Notes: generated from the sequence alone by a model not told the origin. 64,000 nucleotides of DNA from Proteles cristata cristata (GCA_017311185.1 JAESUZ010001712.1:1302001-1366000); one strand, 5' to 3'. Positions 44,577 to 56,235 are shown, numbered from the stretch's first letter. Translations and numbers: made by a program.

Positions 44577-45639
44577 TCAGAATGAATCACCAGAAGCTTC
44601 CTGCAAAGGCTCAGAGAGATAGGAAGATCAAAATGAATCCTCTATACACACCTTCTTAAGACCTGATCGCCTCCAGTCTTAATCCACTGGTAGACCTGGG
44701 AGCACTCTCAGGGACAACTGCACAGCTCGTCAAATGGCTCTTTGGTGGCTGCTCTCTGCAGGCAGGAGCCCAGGTGAGACAGCCAGTCTGACAGACAAGG
44801 TGGGCATGGTTGCTACGAGAAGCCAGCCACAAGGATAGAATGGTGCAGCAGGGATTTGTGGCAATGACTAATTGATCATGGTGTCCTTAGAAATTAAACT
44901 GATAGATAGCCTATGAAAATGCAGCTTGACATATATAAGAAAAAAAAATGTGGATTTATTGGCAGAAACCTAACTCAAATTATCCTAGGGGGATGTATGA
45001 CCTCTTCTTCAGTTCACAGCTCCAGAGCTCCAGAACGAATGTATAATGCAGCCATAAAGTGTAATTAGAATTTTCTTCCAAAGCTTTCCCAGGGTAAACT
45101 GTGGCCATTTATCCTGGTAACTGGGGCTGGAGCAGGAAATCTACAAACCTCCTAGGAGTTATTAGAAACTGGCTCTGAAATGACATGAAACCCCCAGAGA
45201 CCTTAAATATCACCATGGGCCACCACTCAGAATGGGAGCTCACAGAGGTCAAGTGATGAATCGTGTCCTGAAACAAGTACCTCTCATGGTACAAGCTCAG
45301 CTTGGACACTAACTTGGTTATCTCCTCCATCCCAGGGTGCAGAGGAGGAATAGGTAAACTTGGCAACTGGCAAAACATTCACATGGTCTCCCTGACCTAT
45401 GAGTCAAGGCCATTGTGGCTAGAAGGGCCCCATGGAGTCCCCAGAACTGACCCCTGTGCGTCCCTGGGAATTGCCAAGATTAGTGCTGAGATCAATGGCC
45501 TGACAGCACAGGGGTGGTGATTCTACTATATCTCATCCTGCTTGGAGGGTACAAATTCCAGGCAGCTCATGGAGAATAACTGTGTTTTCACTAATTAGGT
45601 ACTTTTGGATTTTTAGTATGCATTTTTCATTCTGTACCT
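44577..45639. other. Unassigned DNA
   Basis: Open frames of 89 and 72 codons at 45109-45520 have no domain. No repeat recognised. Confidence 0.4.
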
Positions 45640-46300
45640 CAGGGAAAGAAAAATTTTTCAAAGGAAGACCTAAAACCCAGAATCCCTAAAGACAAAGATC
45701 AGTCAATTTGATTACACAAAGGTTAAAATTTTCTGTGTGAAAGAATTAAGTGAAAAGATAAGTAAGGAAAAAAAGATAACTAGCAACACAAATAACAAAA
45801 GACTCACTGAGTTAACATATAAAGAACACTTGCAAATTAGTAAGGAAAAGCTACAATATAATGGAAAATTAGGAAAGAAGCTTAAATAGAAAAAGAAATC
45901 CTAATGGATCATAATTATATAAATTAAATTATGACAATAAGAAACCACTCTTCCTTGCCTTTGCACGTTGGAAGAACATTTCAAAGTTCAACAACATTTT
46001 TTTAAAAACAAGATGTTAGCAAGGATGTAGGAAATGGACAGTTTACTATATCGCAAATTGCAACAGCCTCTTTAAATTATAATTTGGCAATACTGTATCA
46101 GATGTAAAATACACATAATGTTTCCACAGTTCCACATGGGAGTATCTACCCTTCACAATAACTGCACGCAAGTGGGAAGAAGCCACTGAAGCAATGACTG
46201 GTTAAGCTAGAAACTGGAGTAGGTCTAAGTGCCCATTAGTTCAAGTGAAGTAGAAAACTGAAAGCCTAAGTACTTTGATTCAATCTTGGTTAAAATTCTA
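45640..46300 (+). mobile_element. Old L1 ORF2 3' relic
   Basis: ATTTGATTACACAAAGG, TTAACATATAAAGAACACTT, GGAAAATTAGGAAAGAAGC and AAATTATAATTTGGCAATAC follow sense L1 order. The frame is decayed and no poly-A end is visible. Confidence 0.65.
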
Positions 46301-46526
46301 GTTTGAAACTATGGCCCACAAGTTTCAATGGTATTATGGAAACTTCAAATGAAAATGTCATTGACCTACGTGCTTTCAATAAGTGAAGCACCTGGTTAGC
46401 TGTGATCCGTTGCTTAAAAAGATAAGAAGGAAAAGTTAGGGAATATTTACCAACTCATTACTGTAACATTAAAATAAGTCTATACTTAGTCTGTATCTTA
46501 TGCAACTGAGTTCCTGTCAGTTTACT

Positions 46527-46765
46527 AAAAAGAGCAGCAAGTATTCCTCGGGGCACCTGGGTGGCTCAGTCGTTAAAGCGCCAGACTTTGGCTCAGGTCA
46601 TGATCTCATGGTTGGTGAGTCTGAGCCCTGCATCAGGTTCTCTGCTGTCAACTCAGAGCCTGCTTTGGATCCTCTGTCCCCCTATCTTTCTGCCTTTCCC
46701 CAGCTCTCTCTCTCTCTCAAAGATAAATAAAGATTAAAAAAATAAAAAGAGCAACAATCTTTCCT
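46527..46765 (+). mobile_element. Felid CAN-SINE, long imperfect target duplication
   Basis: AAAAAGAGCAGCAAGTATTC at 46527 and AAAAAGAGCAACAATCTTTC at 46744 match with about three differences. Element 46549-46743 has GGGGCACCTGGGTGGCTCAG and a shortened body. Confidence 0.93.
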
Positions 46766-47214
46766 AAGTTTTAGAGTTGATTTTCACAGTTATCTAACAA
46801 GACTGCTGACCTGTAACGTTAAAACCATGTATTTGTTATTGGAAACTGAATACAAATGCTTATTTTAGAGGGGTGTGTTTGTTTTCTTGCAAATTATGTT
46901 TTCATAACAGATTTAACTGCTTATCAACCTGAGACACTGATCCACTAACTCTGACCTCATGGGTCTTGTAATAATAAACAAACCCATATGAAAACTGTGA
47001 AGTGTCTTTTGGAGTTAAGAAGGTGTCTTTATTTTGGCTTTCTGCTCTCACTGGTTTGTGGAAGTAAAACAATCTTTAAGGGGTGTTAATATCAGATCTA
47101 TTATTTGAAACACAATTCAAAATATTTTATCTTTTTCAATTAGCTAAATAAATTATGGCACACGAAAACAATAGAGTAAGGAGCAGAGCAAATCCTCCAT
47201 GCCACCCTCTACCC
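46766..47214. other. Unassigned AT-rich DNA
   Basis: No feature recognised. Confidence 0.4.
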
Positions 47215-47384
47215 CCAGTGGTTCCCAAACCTGAGCAGAGGGCTTGTTAAAACACCAACAAGGCTCGGCCAGGCATTTCTGATTCCACTGGTCCAGGTTA
47301 GAGCCTAAGAATGTGCATTTTTAATAAGTTCTTCGATAATGCTGGCCTGGGGACCAACCACACTTAGAGAACCATTGCTTTAAA
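47215..47384 (+). mobile_element. MER5A-like relic, near full-length
   Basis: CAGTGGTTCCCAAACCTGAG, GAGGGCTTGTTAAAACACC, TTTCTGATTCCACTGG and CTTAGAGAACCATTGC run from one terminus to the other of MER5A. Confidence 0.85.
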
Positions 47385-47815
47385 GGCCTGAAGTCACTCT
47401 TTAGACATAGAGAAAGTTTCCTTCCCCAGGACACAATAAATTAAAAGAACAAACAAAAGATTGATAGGTATGCTGTCTTTGCTTATGTAAACAAATACAC
47501 TTATCCAGGCTTGGGAAATGGCTGGAAGGAAATATGAAGTCGGGGATGGCTTCTTTTGGACAGTGGTCAAAGCTGGGAGAGGGACTGACCTCTATTATAT
47601 ATATTTTATACTGCTTCAGTTTACCAACAGCATGCATTTGATTTAAAAAATTGACCTAACTTTTAAAAACCAAAATCAGCAACAGACTACGGAGTCTGGC
47701 ACTGGCCGAAAGTCTGTAGGAAATGCATCCCCTTGTGGGGACTGGGTCCAAGCAGGGCATCCTGGGCTCAAACCATCTCCATGTTCAAGTCTTTCCCAGA
47801 CAGGGCTCTGGAGGA
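47385..47815. other. Unassigned DNA
   Basis: No feature recognised. GC rises towards the island that follows. Confidence 0.4.
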
Positions 47816-48660
47816 CGTGGGCGTGAACTCACAGGAAAATAGGCACGAATGTAAGCGGGTTCAATTTTAATACTGGAGGGCTGTGGGAAGCGGGCAGAAA
47901 CCGGCCCCAGGGGCCGGGTCGACGGAGCTGTCTCGCTGGCCTCCTTAGGGACGGGAATCTGCAAGCCTGCCTCGGAGACCGGACGGAACAGCTGTCAATC
48001 TTCCCTGAACAAGGGAAGTGAAAGAAACCGTTGATTCGGGGGTGGGTAAGGAAGGGTAACGGGGCTGCGACCGCAGAAATTTAACTGAGGCTGCGGACGG
48101 GTGGGGAGGGGCGGAGCGGGGAGGGAAGTGGTTGCGGGACCGCAGAGACAGCAGAAGACTCTGGTTGCCCCTCGGTTTACTTGCAGGCTCTGACCCTCCG
48201 GCGGAGACCAGCACGGAGCGCGTCTGAGATGCACCTGCTCAATGGGCCGTGGTGGTAGCATCTGAACGTAGGTGCAGCACCCAGCCCGGCACACAAGCGG
48301 GAGGCAGGAGGAGGGAGGCCTCCGATCCCCCAAACACTTCGGCCCCGATAACTATCAGGCAGAAGCGCCCTCCCTCCCCACGGCTTGACTTTGCGCACCT
48401 GTTTCCTAGAAGGTGCAGCCGTGTGCGGCTCCCGGGACACCGCAGGGACGCGGGTGGCAGCTGCCTTCAGCGCCGCAGGCCCGCAACATGCTTTGCTGCG
48501 AGTGTAGGTAGCAGCTTTGGCCACCGGAGGGCGCAGCTGCTCGGAGGGTTTTGCAAAAGGCGAGTGCGTGGCGCTTGGGCTGAGAACGTCCACAGCCCGC
48601 ACTCAGCAGAGGCTGGGACTGAAGGGGTCTGGGGTTCAGCCCCTGGGCTGATTTCACATC
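47816..48660. promoter_or_regulatory. CpG-rich island (candidate promoter)
   Basis: The only extended CpG-dense, GC-rich block in the window, with no SINE inside. It holds an Sp1-type GC box (GGGGAGGGGCGGAGCG, 48103-48118), many CG dinucleotides throughout, and a strong CTCF-like motif at 48518-48536. Long open frames occur on both strands (for example 48249-48674 plus and 48177-48602 minus), as expected by chance in GC-rich DNA, and I see no domain in either. No TATA box is visible, as is usual for CpG-island promoters. The direction of transcription cannot be set from sequence alone. It ends just before an antisense L1 relic. Confidence 0.6.
48518..48536 (+). promoter_or_regulatory. CTCF-like motif inside the CpG island
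   Basis: TGGCCACCGGAGGGCGCAG fits the extended CTCF consensus YGRCCASYAGRKGGCRSYR with two departures (G for A at core position 9, A for Y near the end). Confidence 0.55.
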
Positions 48661-48749
48661 CTGGACCGTGCTGAAGTGTTGGTTTGTTAGTCTGACTTTG
48701 GTCAGTATTTTTGGCGGCTGCCACATATCCTCCACCCCTTTTTGCGATG

Positions 48750-49440
48750 ATGGTGTTACATGGAATAAAATTCATCGATTTTAAGTGTACAGTTTGATAA
48801 ATTTGGCAATTCCATGAGGCCGTTTAGTCACCCCACAATCAGGACGTCGAACATTCCAACATACTGAAAGCCCCCTTGTACCTCTTTACTCTTCACCTTC
48901 TCCCCCAACCACCCACTACCTAACTGGGGCAACCCTTCAGCCACTTTCTGTTCCTAAGCGTTCCTTTTCCAGAATGTCTTCTAAATTGAACCATGGAACC
49001 AGACTACTTAAGGTTGGAAATTCAGCCACATCCTTGCATGTTCTCATACCTTGCTCCTTTCTATTACTGGACAGTTGTCCATCATAATGGGGACACCACA
49101 ATTTGTTTCTCCATTCACCACTTGGTGGACATTTGGGTTGTTTCCAGGTTTGAGATTATATGAATCAAAGTGCTGTGAATGATGCTGTACACGTGTTTAT
49201 GAACATAGATTTGTATTTCTCTTTGGTAGATGCCTAAGTAGTGGAATTGCTGGGCCAAGTGGGAAATGTCTGGGTCACTTTATGAGTACTGCCAGATTGT
49301 TTTTTAAAAAGGGCTGCACTATTTTACATTCCCGCCAGTAATGTATGAGGGTTCTAGCTTCCCCACATCCTTGCCAACACTTGGTACCGTCAATCTGCGG
49401 CTCTGTCTGACCACCAAGTTTTTATTTTTACCGTATTAAG
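48750..49440 (-). mobile_element. Ancient L1 relic (ORF2 3' region), antisense
   Basis: GGTGGACATTTGGGTTG, GCCTAAGTAGTGGAATTGC, TTTTACATTCCCGCCAG and CCTTGCCAACACTTGG are antisense L1 ORF2 C-terminal DNA, decayed. Confidence 0.85.
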
Positions 49441-49890
49441 TCCTGGGTACCCCAGGACAGCAATTGCAAGATGCTCCTACCACAATGCTTTGGCAGCATG
49501 AAGGGTAGCTGAGGAGTCTTTGAGCCCGACAAGACAAGATTCTGTGGGTGGTAACCTTTGTTTCAGGTTACCCCAAGGCTTCTGAGCATCAGCAGCTACA
49601 GTAAAACAAAGTTCCAATCCACAGATTAGATGGGATGTTTTCATGCAGGGAACCAGAAAATGAACACTAGCAACACCCCACAAAAGCTTCTGAATGCACT
49701 GGATATATATAGGGTCAAAGGAGAGTTGTCAGCTGACAATGGCATTGGCTTTGTGGAGACCTATATGGAAGTTTCTTACTTGTAATTGATAAACTCGAAA
49801 ATTACTTATATCATTCCAAATGCATAATTTTGTATAAGTAGTGCTTATATGACTTGTTCTTCTATGTTTTCCACCCTCTCTCTTTTTTAA
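49441..49890. other. Unassigned DNA
   Basis: No feature recognised. Confidence 0.4.
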
Positions 49891-49963
49891 AAAGGTTTTT
49901 CAATGTTTATTTATTTATTTAATGTTTATTTTTTGAGAGGGAGAGAGGCAGCACATGAGCGGG

Positions 49964-50002
<39 letters not shown>

Positions 50003-50072
50003 TGAAGGCTCCAGGCTCTGAGCTGTCAGCACAGAGCCCAACATGGGGCTTGACCCCATGAACTGTGAGATC
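49891..50072 (-). mobile_element. Felid CAN-SINE, inverted, head missing
   Basis: Tail side has TTATTTATTTATTTAATG doubled, and the GA tract is expanded near 49971-50000. The sequence stops at GAACTGTGAGATC, so the tRNA-like head is lost. Confidence 0.88.
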
Positions 50073-50143
50073 CACTTGCAGTTATATTGAGACCACGTGA
50101 TTAAATTACAGAAGAGGAGCAGAGAAGTTCAGGCCAGACCCTT

Positions 50144-50395
50144 AGAAATATTCCATAGCGGGGCGCCTGGGTGGCTTAGTCGGTTAAGCGTCTGACTTTC
50201 GCTTAGGTCATGATCTCGGGATTTGTGGGTTCGAATCCCGCATCGGGCTCTGTGCTGACTGCCAGCTCAGAGCCTGGAGCCGATTTCAGAGTCTGTGACT
50301 CCCTCTCTCTCTGACCCTCCCCTGCTCACGCTGTCTCTCTCTCTCCTACAAATAAATAAAAACATTTAAAAAAAAAAAAAAGAAATATTCCATAG
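50144..50395 (+). mobile_element. Young-type felid CAN-SINE, perfect 15-bp target duplication
   Basis: AGAAATATTCCATAG at 50144-50158 and 50381-50395. Element has GCTTAGGTCATGATCTCGG, GGTTCGAATCCCGCATCGG, GACTGCCAGCTCAG and CTACAAATAAATAAA. Confidence 0.97.
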
Positions 50396-52254
50396 GACCC
50401 TCTATATCACTCTTCTCCTGTCACAGTGACTTTATAGGACACATGCCCCAGAAAATGAACTTACAGGATAGAAGAGGGCCATCTGATTCCACTAGATTTT
50501 AGGTCAATAAAAAATATATCTTTTCTGCTTTAAGTAACTGAGATCTGAGGACTTTTTGGTTACTACAGCAGAGCCTAGCCTAATTCATATATTTAACCAA
50601 TCCCCCCATTCTTCCAATGTCTACAGAAAAGCAACTTGGACATGATGCTAAGACCTCATTTGAGAGTGGGAATATCACAGTCCTGGAAAAGAGAATGTTG
50701 GGGGGGCAAGCATCTGATGTGTCCAGATGGACTAAGGAACCCTCCTCACTTCCCGCACTTTTCTCTCATGTCCTAATCTGTCTCAGAACAACAGTGGCTG
50801 AGATAAGGGAGAGTGAGAAACTGTACCTGTAAGACCTTGATTCTATACAAACAGTGCTCATGGCAAACTGAAATCTATAAACAACTCCCACCCTTCAATT
50901 TAGGTGATAGTTTCCATAGCCCTCAAGGATAGTTTCCTTGTCCATGTTGCAGACACAATGGTACATGAAATATAAGTCTGCTTTCTTACCCTTTTCCCCT
51001 TCTCTTACACAGAGGGCTGCAGGCAATAAGAAAGGAAGAGTGATCGAGGTCTTTGATCACAGCAATAAATATGCATGCTTTATTCATTTATTTCAGACTC
51101 CATCAAACTTAGTAGGAAAACCCCCTGCTCTTGGTTATTATCTGTGAACAGGATATTAGGAAGTCCCATGATGGCCAAGGCAAAGGGCTGAAGGCCTGAG
51201 GAGTAGGACAGTCTCACCTGAAGGCAGGTGGAAGGAAGAGGAAGGAACTCACAGCCTCTGGACTGGCTTGCTGCGTGTGCTGCGTCATGACCTTTAGGAA
51301 GCCAGAGACTGAAAATCAGAATGTGGTAAACTGCATTCCAGGAAGTCAGGGGAAGCTGGATGTGGACTTGGTTTGCACAGAAAGAGAAAAAGTATATTTT
51401 CAGAAACATTCTTTTTTCTTTTGATTGTTAAAAAATAGTCCTGGACAATATTTGCCTCATTGTCAGAACCTCAAAAGAGCTCTGAGAAGCTCCAAGGAAT
51501 CTTAAGAACATACCTCCCTCCCTCCGATCTGGGTCTGATCTCCCTCCTTGTTCATGTGCAAGTCAAGGAGCTTGCCCCATGGGCTCTGTCAGCCCCGCCA
51601 GTCTGGGAGTCCAGGTCCATCGGTCATGAGCAAGGAGCCTAGGACAGCTCCAACCTTTGACAAAAGTCAAGAAATGGGGAAATCAATATCCTGTCCCATC
51701 TACATCTTGTCCTCCTCTGCCCCCAGTGCCGTAGACCTCACGGGAGGTGAATGAATAATTCTGGCAAACTTTGTTAACCATGCAGCAATGTCCCCTCAAA
51801 TACCCTGACCACGAAAACCAAGGAGCTCCTGAGGACCTGGGCAATGCTCAAGATGGTTTGCTCTGCAGTTGGAGCCTAACCTGTGTCTTGTTCTGTGATA
51901 ATTGCTTCATATTGTTCTGCTTCAAAGTCCACAGGATGAGCTTTGTCACTGAAGGATCTTGTTGCTTTAACATCCTATTTTTATTGTGCTTTATTTTTCT
52001 TGTACTTCCAAACAAAGTGCTAACTGGTAAGAATGATTGGTGAGAACATTAATTTTTTTAAAGCTCTTTGATAGTAGAGCCCTGCTAAATTTCCTCTCCG
52101 TCATACCATGTATGTCATCTGACAGTTGTTACTCTACTTAAATGGTTCTATCAAACTTTCAGCTAAAATGCATCGTTCTTTCATTATACGATAAATCACA
52201 GGATAATAGTTAGTAATTCTCCATGAAAAATTCACTGCATTCCAAATATATTTT
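50396..52254. other. Unassigned DNA
   Basis: About 1.9 kb without a recognised repeat. Several open frames of 60-109 codons have no recognisable product. Confidence 0.4.
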
Positions 52255-52489
52255 CTAGAGATTATTTTTTTTTTAATGTTTTTTATTTATTTGTAGGAGA
52301 GAGAGAGACAGCGTGAGCAGAGGAGGGTCAGAGAGAGAGGGAGTCACAGACAAACAGGCTCCAGGCTCTGAGCTGGCAGTCAGCACAGAGCCCGACGCGG
52401 GGCTCGAACCCACGAACCGCGAGATCATGACCTAAGCGAAAGTCGGACGCTTAACCGACTAAGCCACCCAGGCGCCCCTAGAGATTATT
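52255..52489 (-). mobile_element. Young-type felid CAN-SINE, inverted, perfect 12-bp target duplication
   Basis: CTAGAGATTATT at 52255-52266 and 52478-52489. Tail side TTATTTATTTGTAGGAG, head CTAAGCCACCCAGGCGCCCC, with GAACCGCGAGATCATGACC intact. Confidence 0.97.
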
Positions 52490-52898
52490 ATATACAGATC
52501 CAGTAGTTATGTCACAGCGGTTTTTGTTATGAAAACTTCATCAGTACAAATATTAACTTATTTAAATATACAGATATATTAAGATACCACAAATACCAAG
52601 ATAAAGCACTAAACTCTTATGTACTTTATTTTTCCCCAGTTGTTTTCTTTTTTAAGGTTTTCAGAGTTAGGATTTGAAAACAGAAAATGAAAACAAGGGG
52701 AAAAAAGAAGGAAAATTATTTGGATACTTGAATATATTTTTGGAGGAAATACAAGAAAGGCCAGATGGGAAAAAAAGAAACTTTAGAGGTTCTAGATTTA
52801 ATGGTGTGTAGCAGGCATAAGTCATGGATTGACGCCCTCTACCTCTGTGTCAGTCATACTGAAGAAACGTAAGAAAGACAGGAAAACGTAACATTCTC
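52490..52898. other. Unassigned AT-rich DNA
   Basis: No feature recognised. Confidence 0.4.
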
Positions 52899-52962
52899 CC
52901 TGCTGCCCTCACTTGCACGTGCTCTCTCTCTTTCCCTCTGAAAATAAATAAATATACATTAA
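52899..52962 (+). mobile_element. 3' fragment of a CAN-SINE
   Basis: CACGTGCTCTCTCTCTTTCC followed by AAAATAAATAAATATACATT is the TC tract and tail only. The head and body are absent. Confidence 0.7.
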
Positions 52963-53762
52963 GAATTTTCAGTTATATTGGGTACAAGTCCTGATACAAA
53001 CTTTGTAGAACACTTAATAATTATCATTAGGTTGCCCATTTCTCAAATGCAACTATTCCCCCTCTTTGCACATTTGACCCTTCAAATGTTGTCTAATAGG
53101 CAAAAAAGTATTGCATGTATTTAGTAGACCACTTGTAAAAAAAAAACTACATCTAAAAAAACCATAATTTGAAAGTCCAGACATACATAATGCTGTAAAA
53201 ATATTTAGGAAACATAATGAATTGCAACAGGAACTCTTCTAAAATACTTCTAGGACATTCTATATTTCTTACTTTGTGTTCACTTGTGAATAATGCAGCA
53301 AAAATCTCTCTTGAAACTTGAGGCTTTAAAATATTGCCCAAGACATTTACAGCTACAGGAAATACAGAGCTGCATTAAAAACATGTTTAACAAACCTAAA
53401 TTTGAGGCCATTTTCAAAGACAAAGTAGAAAGACTGAGTTAAAAGATGCAATAATCACTTTAAAATTATTGATGATTTTATTGCTAAAGACTTTAGAATG
53501 CAAGCTAAAGGTATACTTCTGAAAAATATCACCTTTAAGCCTTATTTACTTGATACACATTTTAGATGAAGTAAAATTAATGATACAAGTCAAGTAATGC
53601 AGGAGCCAGATTCAATGTGCATAGTGATCTTGACAGCATCAAAAAATTAATAAACTCTCTGAAGACAACCAGTGATTATGTGTATCAACCATCTGTTACT
53701 GATGCTAAATAAATTGCAGAACCTCTTGATTTTGACACCAACTTCTTCATCATTAAAAGTAA
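52963..53762. other. Unassigned AT-rich DNA
   Basis: No intact frame and no repeat family recognised. Confidence 0.4.
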
Positions 53763-54964
53763 AATAAGCAATCCCTATCAAAATTACACCAGCATTCTTC
53801 ACAGAGCTACAACAGACACTCTTAAAATTTGTATGGAATCAGAAAAGACCCCAAATAGACAAAGCAATCTTGAAAAAGAAAAACCAAACTGGAGGCATCA
53901 CAATTCTGGATTTCAGGCTATACTACAAGGCTGTAGTGATCAGGACAGTATGGTACTGGCACAAAAACAGACACTCAGATCAATGGAACAGAATAGAGAG
54001 CCCAGGAGGACCCACAAATGTATGTCCAACTAATCTTTGACAAAGCAGGAAAGACTATCCAATGGAATAAAGACAGTCTCTTCAGCAAATGGTGCTGGAA
54101 AACTGGACAGCGATATGCAGAAAGATGAACTTGGACCACTTTCTTACACCATACACCAAAAAAACAAAAACAAAACAAAAAAAACCCCTCAAAATGGATA
54201 GAAGACCTAAACATAAGACAGGAAGCCATCAAAATCCTACAGGAGAAAGCAGCCAGAAACCTCTTTGACCTTGGCCATGGCAACTTCTTACTCAACACGT
54301 CTCCTAATACAAGGGAAACAAAAGCAAAAATGAACTATTGGGACCTCATCAAAATAAAAAGCTTCTGCACAGTGAAGGAAACAATCAGCAAAACTAAAAA
54401 ACAACCGACGGAATGGGAGAAGTTATTTGCAAATGATGTATCAGATAAAGGGTTAGTATCCAAAATCTATTAAGAACTTATCAAACTCAACACCCAAAAA
54501 ACAAATAATCCAGTGAAGAAATGGGCAAAAGACATGAATAGACCCTTCTCCAAAGAAGACATCAGATGGCCAACCAACATATGAAATAATGCTCAACATC
54601 ATTCATCATCAGGGAAATACAAAACCACAATGAGCTACCACCTCACACCTGTCAGAATGGCTAACATTAACAACTCAGGCAAAACAGGTGTTGGCGAGGA
54701 TGCAGAGAAAGAGGATCTCTTTTGCTCTGCTGGTAGGAATGCAAACTGGTGCAGCCACTCTGGGAAACAGTACGGAGGCTCCTAAAAATATCAGAAATAG
54801 AACTACCCCACAACTCAGCAATTGCACTACTAGGTAATTATCCAAGGGATACAGGTGTACTGTTTCGAAGGGCCACATACACCCCAATGTTTATAGCACC
54901 ACTATCAACAATAGCCAGAAGAGCCCAAATGTCCATCGACAGATGAATGGATAAAGAAGATGTG

Positions 54965-55002
<38 letters not shown>

Positions 55003-55400
55003 ACACACAATGGAGTATTACTCAGCAATCAAAAAGAATGAAATCTTACCATTTGCAGCAACGTGGATGGAACTGGAGGGTATTATGCTAAGTGAAATTA
55101 GTCCATCAGAGAAAGACAAATATCAGATGATTTCATTCATATGAGGACTTTAAGATACAAAACAGATGAACATAAGAGAAGGGAAGCAAAAATAATATAA
55201 AGACAGGGAGGGGTACAAAATTTAAGAGACTCTTAAATATAGAGAACAAACAGAGTGTTGCTAGAGGGGTTATGGGAGGGAGGATGGGCTAGATGGGGAA
55301 GGGACATTAAGGAACCTCTTCCTGAAATCATTGTTGCACTATATGCTAACTAACTTGGATGTAAATTTTAAAACATACGTACATATATACATAAATTTTA
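53763..55400 (+). mobile_element. 5'-truncated L1 with ORF2 C-terminal region and 3' UTR
   Basis: Starts abruptly in ORF2 (CAATCCCTATCAAAATTACA). One frame at about 53888-54000 would translate to the [13 protein letters not shown], YYKAVV-like and YWHKN-like phrases typical of L1 ORF2p downstream of the reverse transcriptase. Later DNA (TGGGCAAAAGACATGAATAG, GCTACCACCTCACACCTGTC, AGTGAAATTAGTCCATC) runs to the 3' end at about 55400. A CA microsatellite sits at 54967-55010. The frame carries stops (for example after CAAAATCTAT near 54470), so it is inactive. Confidence 0.9.
54967..55010. repeat. (CA)n microsatellite inside the L1
   Basis: ACACACACACACAC with a single CAGAC interruption. It sits where L1 copies normally have a short TATATACACA stretch, so it probably expanded from it. 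Confidence 0.93.
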
Positions 55401-55424
55401 ACAATGGAGAAAAAGAGAGAGTGG

Positions 55425-55460
55425 GATGATTAACCAACTGGGCCACCCCAGATGCCCTTC
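55425..55460 (-). mobile_element. Head fragment of a CAN-SINE
   Basis: TTAACCAACTGGGCCACCCC then AGATGCCCTT is only the inverted tRNA-like head. Confidence 0.7.
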
Positions 55461-55489
55461 AATAAACTTTCATCTGATTTAAAATAATA

Positions 55490-55535
55490 AAAATTAAAAA
55501 TAAAACAAAATAAAATAAATAGATAGATAGCTGGT
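55490..55535. repeat. AT-rich simple repeat with (GATA)n
   Basis: AAAATAAAATAAATAGATAG followed by ATAGATAGC. Confidence 0.85.
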
Positions 55536-55734
55536 AGGAGGAGGAAGCTTTTCAACTGCAAGCCTTGTGATCAGGCCTCAAACTGGATTTTAAAATCAAT
55601 TTCTTTTTTCTATATTAGTTACAGTAATTTCATTATTAAAAGAAAGGTTTATAATACTGAAAGAATATCACAGACACCCCAGTCTTCCCAGTTCTCTGGA
55701 TGACATCTAATTAGAAAAGTTAAGAGAGAGAAGC

Positions 55735-55762
55735 TATTTTATTTTATTTTATTTTATTTGTT
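55735..55762. repeat. (ATTTT)n simple repeat
   Basis: Pentanucleotide ATTTT repeat, located directly before an inverted SINE. A matching repeat precedes the SINE at 56725. Confidence 0.9.
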
Positions 55763-55771
55763 TTAAGAGTT

Positions 55772-55953
55772 AAAAAATTTTTTGAGTTTATTTATTTATT
55801 TTGAAAGAGAGAGCAAGCACAGTAGGGGCAAAGAGAACCCCAAGGAGGCTCTGCACTGTCAGTGCAAAGCCCAGTTGGGGCTTAATCGTGAGATCACAAC
55901 CTGAGCTGATCAAGAGTTGGATGCTTAACCAACTGAGTCACCCAGGTGCCCCC
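55772..55953 (-). mobile_element. Felid CAN-SINE, inverted, shortened
   Basis: Tail side TTTATTTATTTATTTTGAAAG and head CACCCAGGTGCCCC. The body is shortened (TTGGGGCTTAATCGTGAG). Confidence 0.88.
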
Positions 55954-55978
55954 TTTTTAAAGAATTTTTTTTAACGTA

Positions 55979-56145
55979 GGGGCACTTGGGTGGCTCACTC
56001 GGTTAAGCATCCAGCTTTGGCTTAGGTCATGATCTCATAGTCTGTGAATTCAAGCCCAGTCTGCCTTTCTGCAGTCAGTGCTGCTTCAGCTCCTCTGTCT
56101 CCGTCTCTTCCCCCCCTCCCCAAAGGAAACATTTAAAAATTTAAA
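55979..56145 (+). mobile_element. Felid CAN-SINE, shortened, opposite in orientation to its neighbour
   Basis: GGGGCACTTGGGTGGCTCAC, GGCTTAGGTCATGATCTC and GTGAATTCAAGCCC, then a truncated body and C-rich TCTTCCCCCCCTCCCC. Confidence 0.85.
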
Positions 56146-56154
56146 AAATTTTTT

Positions 56155-56234
56155 TAAATATTTATTTACTTCACAATTTACTTTTTATTTATCTCCCAGT
56201 CATGAGATCATGACCTAAGCCACCCAGGCGCCCC
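56155..56234 (-). mobile_element. CAN-SINE with large internal deletion, inverted
   Basis: A T-rich tail side joins CATGAGATCATGACCTAAGC and CACCCAGGCGCCCC almost directly, so the TC and body parts are gone. Confidence 0.8.
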
Positions 56235-56235
56235 A

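Noticed and set aside
48177..48674. Open frames of 141 codons on both strands in the CpG island
   Set aside because: They overlap on opposite strands, as chance open frames in GC-rich DNA do. Composition is arginine- and proline-rich with no domain.
52835..52855. GACGCCCTCTACCTC as a CTCF-like site
   Set aside because: On the minus strand it keeps AGAGGGCG but misses several upstream core positions.
53833..54033. Short open frame in the L1 region
   Set aside because: It is out of frame with the L1 ORF2-like reading and is a by-product of the retrotransposon.
54967..55010. Regular short direct repeats that could suggest an array
   Set aside because: Dinucleotide repeat without spacers; not a CRISPR array. 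No CRISPR or operon-like organisation exists in this mammalian DNA.
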